A stretch of 64,000 bases of DNA from Capsicum annuum (GCF_002878395.1 NC_061115.1:52094916-52158915); one strand, 5' to 3'; positions 11,609-24,600 are shown, numbered from the stretch's first letter. Made by a program: numbers and translations. The notes: generated from the letters alone by a model not told the origin.

Positions 11609-12183
11609 CTAAACTATTAATCCCCTATCATCAATGTCAAGCAAACATACCCCTACATGGGCAAATTTATGCACTTCTTTAGCCAACTTTCGCTCTTCCT
11701 TCTTCACATGAGACACACTACCCATAAGCAACCTACTTAGTGTGTCTACCACCATGTTGGCCTTACCCAGATGATAAAGCACATTTATGTCATAATTTTC
11801 AATAATTCCAACCACCTTCTATGCCAAAAATTCAGCTCCCTCTGAGAAAATACATATTGAAGACTCTTACAGTTCGTGAAAACATCAGTATGCACACCAT
11901 AGAAGTAATGTCTCTAAATTTTCAAAGAGAATACCATAGAAGCCGATTCCAGTTCATGAGTTGGGTAATTCTTTCCGTGATCCTTAAGTTTCCTAGAGGC
12001 ATAATCTATCACTCTCCCATTTTGCATCAATACGCAACCTAACCAACCTCTGGAAGTATCACAATATACCACAAATCTATCTAACCCCTTCGATAAAGCT
12101 AACACTAGAGTTGACGTCCATCTTTCCTTCAATTCTTGGAAAATATTCTCACACTTATCTGACCATATAAAATTCACTTTCTT
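11609..12183 (-). pseudogene. M1 RNase H (broken)
   Basis: Two open stretches carry the domain. 11914-12177 has [20 protein letters not shown] and NYPTHELE, keeping the first catalytic Asp and the Glu. 11609-11815 has NVLYHLGKANMVVDTLSR. Between them, around 11816-11913, the frame shifts and the usual T-D-H motif appears as TNC (VFTNCKSLQYVF), losing the late Asp-His pair. It sits directly after RT, as in all gypsy pol genes. Confidence 0.85.
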
Positions 12184-12960
12184 TTAGGTCATCTTAGTCA
12201 ATGGCGCGGCTGTAGAGGAGAACCCTTTAACAAATCTTCTATAATACCTAGCCAAACCTAAAAAGCTCCTGATATTGGATGGAGTGGTGGATCTAGGCCA
12301 TTGATTCACTGCATCAGTCTTTAGAGGATCTACCTGAATACCAGCCCCTGAAATGACATACCCTAAGAAGGTAACGAATTCCAACAAAAATTCACATTTA
12401 CCAAACTTTACATATAATTGACGGCCCTTGAGGGTCTGCAGCACTATTCTCAAATGGTATGCATACTCTTCCTTACTCCTAGAATACACCAGTATGTCAT
12501 CTATAATGACAATGACAAATATATCCAGCAAGTTCTTGAAGACTCTGTTCGTCAAATCCATAAAGTCTGCAGGGGCATTTCTTAGTCCAAACGACGTAAC
12601 CACAAAATCAAAATAGTTGTACCTTTTTTGGAAAGCTATTTTTAGAATGTCTTACTCCCTGAGATTCAACTGGTGGTATCTCGACCTAAGGTCAATCTTG
12701 GAGAACCACCGGGCACCTTAAAGTTGATCAAATAAATCATCGATTCTAGGAATGGGATACTTATTCTTGATGGTAACCTTATTTAGTTGTCTATAATCTA
12801 TACATATTATGAGAGTTCCATATTTCTTGCGCACAAAAAGGATGGAGTACCCCATGAAGAAACATTGGTCGAATGAAACCTTTATCTAAGAGGTCCTTAA
12901 GTTGCTCCTTTAACTATTTAAGTTTGGTTGGAGCCATACGATATGGAGGAATAGAGATGG
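12184..12960 (-). pseudogene. M1 reverse transcriptase (partly intact)
   Basis: The 139-codon open stretch 12184-12603 covers palm and thumb: FGLRNAPADFM, then VIVIIDDILVYSRS with both motif-C aspartates (12496-12501) intact, then KFGKCEFLLEFVTFLGYVIS and RSFLGLARYYRRFVKGFS. Upstream (12604-12960) the fingers and motif A are recognisable but interrupted by stops and frameshifts, including the PPYRMAPTKLK start. It is among the better preserved RT fragments here, though the gene as a whole is dead. Confidence 0.9.
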
Positions 12961-13625
12961 GCTGAGTATTAGGAAGAATATCATTACCAAATTCTATCTC
13001 CCTATCTTGAGGTACCCCATGCAAATCTTCGAGAAAAACCTCCGAGAACTCATTGACTACATGGACAGATTGAACTGTTAGGGCTTCAGACTTAGTATCT
13101 TTGACTCAAATTAAATGATAGATACACCTTTTTGATATTAAATTTCTAGCCTTAAGATAGGATATGAAGTTACCTTTCGAAGACATAGAATTATTGTCCC
13201 ATTTGAAAACTGCTTCATCAGGAAACTAAAATTTCACCGTGCGGGTGTGACAATCTATTGATGCATAGCATGAATGGAGTCAATCCATGTCCAGAATAAT
13301 ATCAAAATCTACCATCTCTAACTCTATTAGGTCCTCTAGTGTGATCTTATGGAGGAAGGTAATAGGACACTCCCTATAGACTCATCTAGCAACAACTGAC
13401 TCACCCACTTGGGTAAAAATTGAGAAGGGCCTGGAGAGATTTTCAGGATCTAATCTAAAATTTATAGCATCTAATGGAGTTACATTAGAGAGATTCAACC
13501 CCAGCTCTAATAATACATATACGTCAAGGCGATAAGCATAAGGTGTACCAGTGACAACATCTAGTGAACTCTTCTACTCCTAACAAGATAGTAAAACATA
13601 AAATTGATTCTGACACTAACCACCA
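12961..13625 (-). pseudogene. M1 protease and linker (broken)
   Basis: The complement of about 13290-13420 reads VGESVVA and then LIELEMVDFDIILDMDWL, the fixed landmark downstream of the gypsy protease active site (relatives have LGMDW). The active-site loop upstream is degraded: the family D-x-G-S/A is not clear near 13510-13540. Identification rests on its position between gag and RT. Confidence 0.75.
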
Positions 13626-14770
13626 CTAGTACTGGATGATGCGCCCGGTGGAGGGACTGGGCGGCCTAGCTAAGCTGCTACATTAGTAACCTGGGTCTGA
13701 GAACGAATATCCTTTATTTCCTTCTTAGAATATAGGCACTCCTTGATCCTATGGTCGACCATTCCATAATAATAGCAACCTCTTTTGCCCATCAAACACT
13801 TACCAAGATGGTTCTTGCTACACTTTGCACATGTTGGGTAACAGGGCTTCCCAACTATACTATTTTGAGTCATAGAATTCAAAGTCCTACCTCACTATTC
13901 CTGCTTGGTCCTGGGTGTAGGGGCACTGGCTAAAGATGACGCAGAAACCAATGAGTGACCCTGAAACTACATATAGTTCCCCCCCTTCAGACCTTGGCTG
14001 ACTAAACTTAAACTGTCCAGTCCTAGCTTTTTTATTTCTCTTCTCTTTCCTTTAGCTTTTCTACATCAATCTATTGAACATGAGTCATCAATCAAGCAAT
14101 ATCCGTATCTCCAATCAACATGGCAGTCCTATACTTATTGGCTACCAAATTAGACACCCAGTAACAACATTACTCATACGAGCTCTAGAGTCAGATAACA
14201 ACTCAAGAGAATACTTAGATAACTGAGTGAACTTAAGGTAGTACTTCTTTACTATCATAGAAACCTTTCTCAAGCTCATGAACTCCTTCACCTTATCCTC
14301 CCTTATCTCACGTGGAAAGAACCTTTGTAGAAAAGTATTATGAAACACCTGCCAAATCATAGGAGTTGTATTCTTACCCCTACCTTCCTTCCACATAATA
14401 ACCCAATCATAAGCATATCCTTTAGCCTATAAGATGCCAAGTCTACACTCTCCTCTTCAGTAACATGTAAAATCTGAGTAGTCCTTCTCACATCATCAAT
14501 AAAGAGTTGAGGATCTTCATCTACCTTTGACCCATGGAACTTAGGTGGATTCATCCTCATAAACTCCCAAATTTTTGTTGCAACTAAATTACCATTTTGC
14601 TGAATTGGGACTGTTACCTACTGGTTACTATAAACATTGGCATTCACAGCTTGGGCAAACTCTTGGAAGGCAAACTGAAATTCAACTTGAGATAGATTCT
14701 AATTGAAAGGACCTGTGTGCATAGGTGGTTGATCACCATATCTGCATGCTTTGGCTCGGCAAGGAGGCAT
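13626..14770 (-). pseudogene. gag: M1 gag with damaged zinc knuckle
   Basis: An ATG at 14770 begins MPPCRAKACR, the usual MPP(R) start of this gag family, 190 bp from the LTR and downstream of the PBS. The matrix/capsid part includes MNPPKFHGSKVDEDPQLF (14560 down) and FHNTFLQRFFPREIREDKV. The nucleocapsid at 13670-13882 has a first finger CAKCSKNHLGKC and a second CYYYGMVDHRIKEC. In the second, the Cys expected at residue 39 of that stretch is Tyr, so the CCHC knuckle is broken. Stops interrupt the frame near 14700 and elsewhere. Confidence 0.88.
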
Positions 14771-14942
14771 ATTTTATCACATAAAAGCACGAATTAAGGC
14801 AGATAGAGACAACTGTAAGCATAATAGATCAGGAAAGAAAAGATAATTCCTAACTTGGTCCATAGACTATTGCTCATAAATATGGCGCGCTTCACATTCA
14901 TGGTCAAGACTCCACGTAATGCTAGGACTCTTTAAATCCTTA

Positions 14943-14955
14943 GGCTCTAATACCA
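14943..14955 (-). other. M1 primer-binding site (tRNA-iMet)
   Basis: The complement reads tggtattagagcc, one base from TGGTATCAGAGCC, the standard site complementary to the 3' end of initiator Met tRNA. It lies 4 bases inside the LTR edge at 14960. Confidence 0.85.
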
Positions 14956-14959
14956 AGTT

Positions 14960-15040
14960 TGTAACACCCTGTAAGTACCCCCTGATCATCGCACAGTGCT
15001 CAAGACTTTGAATATTCCCAAGCTAACTAATGATATATAT
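14960..15040 (-). repeat. M1 5' LTR, PBS-proximal piece
   Basis: tgtaacaccctgtaagtacc and the following 60 bases match the start of the LTR at 7883. Similarity stops at tgatatatat, where the array LTR begins. The rest of this LTR is at 54987-56985. Confidence 0.82.
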
Positions 15041-16842
15041 TTTTCCCCTTTTTTAATTCGAAGCATTGGAAAACACTATTTTTCAACTTTTTAAAATATT
15101 TGACAAACTTAAAGAAAATTTTGAAATAATTTGAGAAATTTAAGAGTCGCCACTTGATTTTTGAGAAAATATCAAGAGAAAACTAAGAAATATTACTTCA
15201 AAGATTCAAAACAGAGAAAACTTATTAAGTTTAGAGATTTTGAATAAGTGGTTCCTATTAATACTCTTGAAAGGTTGTTAAGACACCGAGAGTATCTGAT
15301 AACTTGCGGTTATCCAGACTATTTAAAAATAACTTTTTGACTAACTTTAAAAGGGAAGGTTGATTTTTGAAAAGAAGTCAATTAAGGAAAAATATATTTT
15401 CAAGATTTGAGCAAAATAAATTTTTACGACTTAGCGGGGATTTTTAGCTAAGTCCAAGAAAACTAAAAACAATTAGCTTATAAAGGGGAAAAGGGGGAAT
15501 ACTAAAAGACAGAGGTCATTAGGTTCAAATACATAAACTCTGTTCTAAGCTAATTTGGATTTTTGGTCCATCTTCACCTGTCCCAATCAAAATACTTGGA
15601 TTTTTGGCCCATAACCTGTCCTAAGCTAGTTTTTAGACTTTTGAGGCCTAAAATCAGCTTCACCTGTATTAAATTATAACTTTGGCTTCAAGTCCCAAAT
15701 AAATGAACAAAAAAATAAATAAAGAATAAGACAATAATAAAAATTGAGAATTTTCAAGTCTCTTAGCGACCTTATCAATAGATTTTGACCTATTTACCTT
15801 CTTCTGTCTTCTTGCACCCGCACTTCATATAATCAACTATGGGGTTAAACTACAAACTTGACTTAAAGAGGTGAGCCTCATCGGCCCATTATGAAATTCA
15901 AGTGAAAAGAAGTTCATTTGGACTCAAAAATAGATTCATGCAAAGAAAAGGGTAAAAAAAATATGTATTCAAAAATTCTACACTTAATAGATAAATAATG
16001 AGATGGAAAAATAGTATTCTCAAGCATAAAGAAATAGTATACAATGATATCAAAACAAATCAAATTATCCAACAAAAATGAAATTAATTTATTTTTCAAA
16101 CAATCTTACAAAAAAAAAATTGAGCCTATCATAATTTAATCGACTAATCCTTGAAAAGGAGACATTGACCCAAAATTATAGTTGCTTAAAATTGTGACAA
16201 ATATTTCCTATAGATTAACACATTTTTGCACCAAATACTATGATATGATATAGTCTAAGGCATGTTTTCATTAAAGAAAGAAAAGGAGAATGAGAATTAG
16301 ATGAGAAAATCTTTTTGTGACATCTCAAATATGAAATACAAGACATACTAATGCAACAACATTTTTTCAATACCAAATGGATTCAATCAACAAATTTGAA
16401 GAAAAATCATAGTAGTATCTGAATAACAATGTGACGTCTAAATGAACAAAAATACTTCAATAAATAAATAAATAAATAAATAGGCAAGGTGAAGAAAATA
16501 GCATATAGTAAACATGTCGCATAAGGATGTTATGCTAAGCCTGGAATACAATCATGAAATAGAAAGTATCAAGCTCTTCGTTTAGGTAAATGGCTGAATC
16601 AACAAAGGCGCTTAGAATACAAAAAGGTATATGTTGCACACTTTTATTTCTCTTTTTCGCTTGTTTGAGAAATTATATTCAAAGACAAGATAGGAAAAAT
16701 GGTAAAAGATTAACTTCAAGTATGCCAACTCCTATTTTAGTTTTACACCATTTCAACAAAATATATTAGTCTAACAAATTTTAAATCTAAACAAGAGAAA
16801 ATCAAATACAGTTCTGACTGTGAAAATGAGTAAATCATGACT

Positions 16843-16846
<4 letters not shown>

Positions 16847-16878
<32 letters not shown>
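16847..16878. repeat. (AT)16 microsatellite
   Basis: A perfect run of 32 bp. The matching site in L2, L3 and L4 has only a few AT units, so the expansion is private to L1. Confidence 0.95.
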
Positions 16879-16880
<2 letters not shown>

Positions 16881-17189
16881 AAAGAACTTAGCATTTCATC
16901 ATGGAATATAATCATAGAGAAAAATAACACTTCAATCAAAATAATTAAGGATCGATAAAGGAGTTAGATATAAAATGTAGCACTTGAATTACAATTTCTA
17001 CATGTGAATGAACCTACTATCATGTGTATGCCAAAGTGGTCAACTTCAACCTTAAGTGGTTATTTGTCAAATTGTTAGGCCACAAACATAACAAACTGTG
17101 ATATTCCTTTAAAAAATGACACCAAATTCCTAAATACGAGTAAATTGCTACTTCAAATTGAGAAATAATTTCACAGACCTTTAACAATA

Positions 17190-17800
17190 TTAACTATTCT
17201 TTTTCGACATAAACGAAACAACTTTTCATTCTAAAAGAGAACATATCTACCAATATCGAATTTAAAGAAGGCATGAGTATGTATTTTAATCAAGCAAAGA
17301 TCAAAATTTTATCCATCTAATTTATTAAGGCAAAACAAATAATAGTGATTATTCTTTTTTCGACTTAAAGGAAACAAATTTACATGCTAAAAGTGAACAT
17401 ATCCATCAATAATGAATTTAAACAAGACATGAGTATCTATTTTAATCAAGGAAAGGTCGAAAATTTATCCATCTAATTTATTAAGGTGAAGAAGCAAACA
17501 ATAGTGACTATTCTTTTTTGACATAAAGAAAACAACTTTACATGCTAAAAGTGAGCATATCCATCAATAACGAATTTAAACAAGACATGAGTACAGATTT
17601 TAATCAAGCAAAGGTTGAAACTTTATCCATCTAATTTATTAAGGCGAAACAAATAACATTGACTATTCTTTTTGACATAAATAAAATAACTGTACATGAT
17701 AAAAGCGAGAATATCCATCAATAACAAATTTAAACAAGATAAAAGTACATATTTTAATCAAGCAAAGGTCGAAATTTATCCATCTAGTCATAATAATCGA
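17190..17800. repeat. 155-bp subrepeat, 4 copies (L1)
   Basis: Each unit runs through gactattcttttttgacat, gctaaaagcgagcatatcca, aatttaaacaagacatgagt and ctttatccatctaatttatt. Successive gactattc starts are about 155 bp apart. The same block is found in L2, L3 and L4. Confidence 0.9.
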
Positions 17801-18285
17801 AGAAGAAAGTCAAAGATACACATTCAACTATTGTTAGCTCATTTTACACAATGAATATAAGATTATCCATAATATTGATATCACAACATCCTATGGCCTT
17901 CAAGGCCATCTACAGCAAATAATCCCAGCAAAAAAAAGTTACAACTACGAAACTACAAAGAATAAGATTAAGAAGAAAATCATAATAAAACTAAAAGAGA
18001 AAGGTGTGTTTACCTTTTTTGGAGTGGAGTAGTAAAATGGAACTTCAAGCTTTCTTTAGAGTCTTGATCATCATCAGAAATCAATCTTTCGAGAACCTCG
18101 ATTAGACTACCGCTTGAAAAATTTAACTTTTTGCACAAAAGTTTTTTCCACTCCTTTGAGACTTTTCTTCTTCTACAAAAACAATGGTATTATTTATAGG
18201 AAATGATGGGGATGGAATTATTTGAATCCATCAATGTGGGAAAAAGAACTTAGGGTGTTTTTGTAATTTTAAAATTAAGGGTAAG

Positions 18286-18590
18286 GTTTATTGGAGGATA
18301 AGGTGAGGTGGAATTGTACAATCTAGAATAAGTATTGAATTTCAAAAATGAATAAAGGACAATGTTGAGGGGGAACTATATAATCTCGTACAAATTTTGA
18401 ATTTTAAAAATGGAAAAAGGACAAGGTTGAGGGGGAATTGTACAATCTAGTACATATTTTGAATTTTAAAATGGAAAAAGGACAAGGTTGGGGTGGAATT
18501 GTACAATCTAATATAAATTTTGAATTTTAAAATGGAAAAAGGACAAGGTTGAGGTGGAATTGTACAATCTAGTACAAATTTTGAAGTTCA
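18286..18590. repeat. 60-bp subrepeat, 5 copies (L1)
   Basis: Unit of about 60 bp containing gaattgtacaatctagtaca and ggaaaaaggacaaggttgag, repeated head to tail. Present in every array LTR with 3-5 copies. Confidence 0.92.
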
Positions 18591-18920
18591 AATTTGAATT
18601 TTTGGAATTTGAAATTTCAGGTTGGGTTGATTAGTTGTGGATTTTGGGGTTTTCTATTTTAAATAACTCCAACCAATTTAGTATTTAGTCATCTCACTAA
18701 ATTTTTGGCCAAATTGAAATATCAATTGGTCAATTACTTCACAATTATGGTCAATTAGATTTCAATTATGGCAAAATTTAATAGATTGGCCAAATTAAAT
18801 TAAAACTCGATACGAATTAATATCTTATTTAATCCCAAGTTTTTTTATTTGATAAAATTAACTATATTTTTTTTCTAAATAAAGGTCTGAGTTAAGCTAA
18901 GGATTTTGCAGGGTCTTACA

Positions 18921-19815
18921 GTGCTCTATCCCTATTGTTGTTTCTAAATTTGGTTACGGGAGTACTAGCTGAAGAGGGTGTTGGGGCTAAAAACCTCTAA
19001 TGAAACTAAGGACGGTTACCACCCTCTGACTTTGGTTGACTAAAATTTAAACTACCCATCCTAGCCCTCTTGTTTCGTCTCTCCTTTTCCTTAATCTTCT
19101 GTTCCTTTATCTGTTGAGCATGGACCATCAACCTAGACAAGTCCATCTCACTAATCAGCATTATGGTCCTGCACTCCTTGACCACACTATCACATACGCC
19201 AGACACAAACTTACTCATCTTGGACATATTATCAGCTACTATATGAGGAGCATATCGAGCTAACTGAGTAAACTTGAGGGAATACTCTATCACGCTCATG
19301 CTGTCCTGCCTCAAATTAATAAATTCTAACACCTTATCCTCCCTCAACTCGAATGGGAAGAATTTATCTAAGAAATTTATGGCAAACTCTTCCCATTCTA
19401 CAGGCCCTGCATCTACACCCCTATCAGCCTTCCACTGCTTAAACCAAGTATGGGCAACATCCTACAACTGATATGTAGCCACCTCAACACTCTGAATATA
19501 TGTTAACCCTATAGTATTCATGACCTTCTGAACCATATCTAAGAATTTCTATGGATCCTCTTCAGACTTAGATCCTGTGAAAGAAGAAGGATTCATTTGG
19601 GTGAAGTCCCAAATTCTAGTTGCAGTAGTATTAGCCACTGGTTTGGTCAAAATAGTAGCTGGCCATTCATTCTGTGTTTCTAAGAAATTGGCGAGAGTGA
19701 TGAACACAGCTCTGAATTTTGCATGAGAGACATGCTTGTCTAGAGGATCTGCCTAGACGGACTGAGGGGCTGGCTGGTTTCCTGCTCCTCTTCTGTTATT
19801 ATTTTTAGGAGGCAT
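18921..19815 (-). pseudogene. gag: M2 gag
   Basis: An ATG at 19815 begins MPPKNNNRRGAGNQPAP, followed by HAKFRAVFITLANFLE and MNPSSFTGSKSEEDP. An open segment at 19006-19347 gives EFINLRQDSMSVIEYSLKFT and QQIKEQKIKEKERRNKRARM, the capsid C-terminus and basic linker of Tekay/Del gag. In-frame stops lie near 19755, 19554, 19467 and 19005. The zinc knuckles are gone because the pol-side deletion cuts the gene just after RNNNRDRA. About 300 residues remain of a family length nearer 400-450. Confidence 0.85.
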
Positions 19816-20019
19816 GTTCTATAAATGGAAGGAATAAATGGAATAGATAGGGAGTTAAACTTGATCTCATGCTCACTCATATGATATAATTATTGAAAGA
19901 AGGGAAACTTTTTCCTAAATGCCTTGTAGCCTCTCATCCATAAGTGTGGCGCGCTACATACCCATGAACAAGACTCTACTTGATGCGACTTTTAGACTTC
20001 ATAGGACACTAAAACCTTA

Positions 20020-20032
20020 GGCTCTGATATAA
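20020..20032 (-). other. M2 primer-binding site (decayed)
   Basis: The complement reads ttatatcagagcc, matching the tRNA-iMet site except at its first bases. It lies 5 bases from the LTR edge at 20038. Confidence 0.7.
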
Positions 20033-20037
20033 AGTTT

Positions 20038-22477
20038 GTAACACCCCAAGAGTACACCTTGGGTGTCATATGGTACTTATAGTCCTAAGGGACCACAAGC
20101 TAACCCATGTGCTGGTACCTGCTACTGAATAATATAATCATAAATGCAGAATAACAACTGATATGTCATAAGGTTTTAATAACTTAATTCAAAACTAAAA
20201 TATGAGTCTACAGGAATAATTGACTGAATCTGATAAAATACTAGTAAAATGGATAACTAACCGAAATGTCTGATTACTGAATAACTAACTCTAATGTCTG
20301 ATAAACCTCAAAAACTAAATGACTGTGAGTTGATCGGACAGGCCATAAATAACTCGAATTAACTACTAAACTAAGACATAAAATAAAGTAAGCCTGTCCT
20401 TAAAATATGAGGACTCATCACTGCTAGTGCTGAGGATCTGATTAGTCTAATTGCGAGCCAGGAACTGAGCATCAAAACCTATGATATAATGCATTATTGC
20501 GTAAAAGAAAAGGTATGCGATTAGTACTTTACATGTACTGGGATGCTAAATAGGGTAGGCTGATATACATGGTTTCATGAATAGAACTAATAATTAATTG
20601 AATATGTATGTATAGCATGTAGTACTGAATAAAGAGCATGAAATCTATAGGTACTGGGAATATGTGGAAATCTATAAATACTGAGTACGCATGAAAATCT
20701 AAAAATACTGAAGATAAGTGAAAATATGTAGAGACTGAGGATGTATGACCAAGAATATAACATGAACAGAGTAAAATCCATAAACTAAAATACTAAAATA
20801 ATAGAAATTTATATGCTTTGGTCAAACAACACTAAGACTAAATAACTAAACTGGACTGTAACTGAGTCTATATTTGAGACTGTGGGAGGTATCATCTAAT
20901 CGACATTCCCCAATTTGAGCTAATCACAGTCCAACCTCCCCAGTTAGAAGGGTGCTAATACCATGCCACGGGTACTAATGCTGAATGTGTGGATCCGCTA
21001 AACTGATATAATGTCCAAACGACTAAGGGTGTCAAGTCTAAGCCGATGGGTGACCCCAGCGAGATAGTCAAGCCTAATCTGACAGGTGACTTCTCATATC
21101 CTAGGCTGGCAACGTAGTTCTGGAGTATAGGAACTGCTACTAACGACTCTGCCTATCTGGTAGGGAATCCGCCATCCCTACACTTACTCGGTGATAAATC
21201 CTACTCCCAACTGAAAGAAACTAAAATACTAGACTATTCTGAGTTTAACTGACTGATATCTGACTATTTTGATAATTCTTATAGTATGTTCTGAAGACCA
21301 TTCTGTAATGTATTGAGACTAGAATACATAAAAAGCTATGGTTTTTGGGTATTCAATACCCCTAGGACTCAAAAACAACAATGGTAAAATGACACTAAAG
21401 CTTGGGGGTTAAAGCCTGAAGGCTTTTATTAAATCAATCACTCTTGTAGCCATTAAATCAAACACTTGTAGTTCATGATTTAAAACAATCATAGGAGTGT
21501 CATTAAACTTATAGAAATAGCATTAATTCAACATAATAGTATTAAATCATGGTTTAATTCAATAATTAATAATATTAAAACATAGAGGATTGAATAACAA
21601 TAAAAATTTCATGGAATCATGGTATAAAATCAATAGTACATGGAGATTCATGGGTGAAATCACAATTTAAAATCAATTAACCTGAAAATATCACAATTTT
21701 ATAATTTAAATATGATATTTGAACTCCATGGATGAAAAGGATCCATGGATGAACATCTAACATACCTGGGTGAAGGGATTTTAGATGATTGATGGCGAGT
21801 TCTTGAGATGTGATCTTAAATTTGAGAGTTAGGGTTCTTATTTTTGAAAAGGGTTAGTTTTAATTTGAGAGAATAATGCAAAAGTGAGAAAATAATGCTT
21901 TCTTAGGGTTAAATCCCGTGTTTAGGTGGATTTGGGGCCATAGGAAAAGACCAAACGACCCCTATAATTTAAAATCGCAAAATAAGAAAAATTCTCGATT
22001 TTCAACCTTGGCGTGATGCGCCACTATAGTGCCAAGCCACTGTAATTTGTCAACTGGGAATGTGGTTGGTGACTCAACATGGTTGAATCGCATTGCCACC
22101 TTAGATGCGACCTGGAAACTCACCGCGACATAGTGGAATCACGGAGAGACACTGGAAACTGCCAAATGCCAATTTGGGCTTTGGCACGGTGTGCAAAGAT
22201 CGTGCACCTTTACTAGAAATTGCCAATCGTCATTAAGACTAGCTTCGCGATGCGCTGGGGACTAAAATGACGGTGTTCAATAACTGAAACTTAAAATCTC
22301 CATAACTTCTTACCCGGTTATCAAATTTGGGTGAATTTTATATCGTTGGAAAGCTAATTCAATTTCCTACACAATGGCAGGCTCTAAACTGACAAATAAA
22401 GAGTGTTTCATAAAATTTATATACAAATCCTCATATATTGGGACTTAAATTACGCTAAAGAAATGCAGGGTATTATA
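20038..22477 (-). repeat. M2 5' LTR
   Basis: Begins tgtaacacccc and ends gcagggtattata on plus, 2440 bp. A GC-rich stretch at about 22010-22260 with gatgcgcc/gccaccttagatgcga-like words precedes a tatcgttggaaagc box at 22341-22354. It has its own family-specific sequence but the same end structure as the M1 and M3 LTRs. Confidence 0.78.
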
Positions 22478-24009
22478 GAGACTAAAAGACTTAGGCCATT
22501 AGGCCCACCATAAATCATGTCCTAAGCTAATTAGAGATTTTGGTACATCTTCACCTTTCCAAATTTAAATACTTGAGTTTTTGACCCATAACCTGTCCTA
22601 AGCTAGTTTTTGGACTTTGAGGCCCAAAATCTGCTTCACCTGTATTAAATTACAACTTTGGCTTCAAGGACCAAATGAATGAAGAAATAAATAAATGAAG
22701 AATAAGACAATAATAAAAATTGACACTTTTCAAGTCTCTTAGAGACCTAATCAACGGATTTTGACCTATTTTCCTTCTTCTTTCATCTTCTGGCACCCGT
22801 ACGCTGTATTATCGACTTTCGGTTTAAACTTCATAATTTACTCGAAGAGGTGAGCCTCATTGGCCCATTACAAAGTGCAAGAGTACATAAGTCCATTTGG
22901 ACATCAAAATAGATTCATGCAAAAAAAAAAAAAGATAAAAGAAAGAGAATTAATATGTGTTCGAAAATTCTACATTTAATAGATAAATAATGAAATGGAA
23001 ATATAGTATTCTCTAGCATAAAAAAATAGTATACTATGATATAAAAAAATAAATCAAATTGTCCAAAGAAAACATAATTAACCTATTTATCAAACAATCA
23101 TACAAAAAAAATTGAGCCAAGCACAATATAATTAACTAATCCTTGAAAAAAGGACATTGACCCACAAGTATAGTTGCTTAAATTTGGACAAATATTTTTT
23201 ATAGATTTACATATATTTACACCAAATACAATGATATGATATAGTCTAAGACATGTTTTCATTAAACAAAGAAAAGGAGAATAAGCATAAGATGAGAAAA
23301 TCTTTTTGTGACATCTCAAATATGAAATACAAGACATACTAATTCAACAATATTTTTTCAATACTGAATGGAGTCAAGCAACACATTTGATGAAAAATTT
23401 ATGGTAGTATGTGAAAAGAAATGGGATGTGTAAATTATCAAAATTACTTCAAGAAATAAATCAATAAGTGAGGTGAAGTAAATGGCATAAATTAAACATG
23501 TTTGAGAAATTATATTCAAAGACAAGATAGGAAATATTGTAAAAGATTAATTCTAAAAAAAGTGTCCAATTATGCCAACTCCTATTTTAGTTTTACACCA
23601 TTTCAACAAAATATATTACCCTAATAACTTTTTAATCTAAACAAGAGAAAATCAAAGACAGTTTTGACCACGAAAATGAGTAAACCATGATTGTAAATAT
23701 ATATCAAAAGAACTTAGCATTTCAACATGGCATAAAGTCATGAAAAAAAATATCTCTTTAATCAAAAGAATTAAGTATCGATAAAGAAGTTAGATCTTAA
23801 AAGTAGCACTTGAATTATAATTTTTACATGTGAATGAGTCAAATATCATGTGTATACCAAAGTGGTCAACTTCAACCTTAAGCGAGGATTTTTTAAATTA
23901 CTAGGAAACAAACATAACGCACTATGATATGCCTTCCAAAAATAACACCAAATTCCTAGATATGGGTAACTCGCTAATTCAAATTGAGAAATAATTTCAC
24001 AAACCCTTA

Positions 24010-24600
24010 ACAATAATAATTGTTCTTTTTAGACATAATGAAAATAACTTTATATTCTAAAAGCGAACATATCCACCAATATTGAATTTGAACAAGGCAT
24101 GAGTACGTATTTTAATCAATCAAAGATCTAAACATTATCCATCTAATTTATTTAGGCAAAATAAACAATAATGACTTATTTTTTTGATATAAAGGAAACA
24201 ACTTGACATGCTAAAAGAGAACATATCCATCAATAAAAAATTTAAACAAGATACATATTTTAATCAAGCAAAGGTAGAAACTTTATATATCTAATTTATT
24301 AAGGCGAAACAAACAATAGTGACTATTCTTTTTTGACCTTAAGAAAATAACTTTGCATGCTAAAAGCGAGCATATCCATCAATAACGAATTTAAACACGA
24401 CATGAGTATATATTTTAATTATCCAAAGGTCAAAACTTTATCCATCTAATTTATTAAGGAGAAACAAATAATAGTGACTATTCTTTCTTGATATAAAGAA
24501 AATAACTTTTACATGCTAAAAGCGAGCATATCCATCAATAACAAATTTAAACAAGACATAAGTACATATTTTAATCAAGTGAAGGTTGAAACTTCATTCA
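24010..24600. repeat. 155-bp subrepeat, 4 copies (L2)
   Basis: Same unit as in L1. One unit is shortened near 24240-24260, where the word for caagacatgagtac is partly lost. Confidence 0.88.

Larger units (their letters stand above)
15041..18867 (-). repeat. Array LTR copy L1
   Basis: Aligns along its length with L3 (31299-37965 minus its insert) and L4 (43187-46960). It starts at the array edge, with the LTR terminus altered to ttttcccc where L4 reads tgtcca, and lacks about the last 290 bp. It carries the AT microsatellite, four 155-bp subrepeats and five 60-bp subrepeats listed separately. Confidence 0.8.
18868..22477 (-). mobile_element. M2, internally deleted gypsy element
   Basis: The order from the right is 5' LTR (20038-22477), PBS, gag, and then a direct join at 18920/18921 to the last ~50 bp of a same-family LTR (gcagggtcttaca, compare gcagggtattata at 22465-22477). 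All of pol is missing. It separates array copies L1 and L2, both of which are truncated at the junctions, so insertion was accompanied or followed by deletion. Confidence 0.7.
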
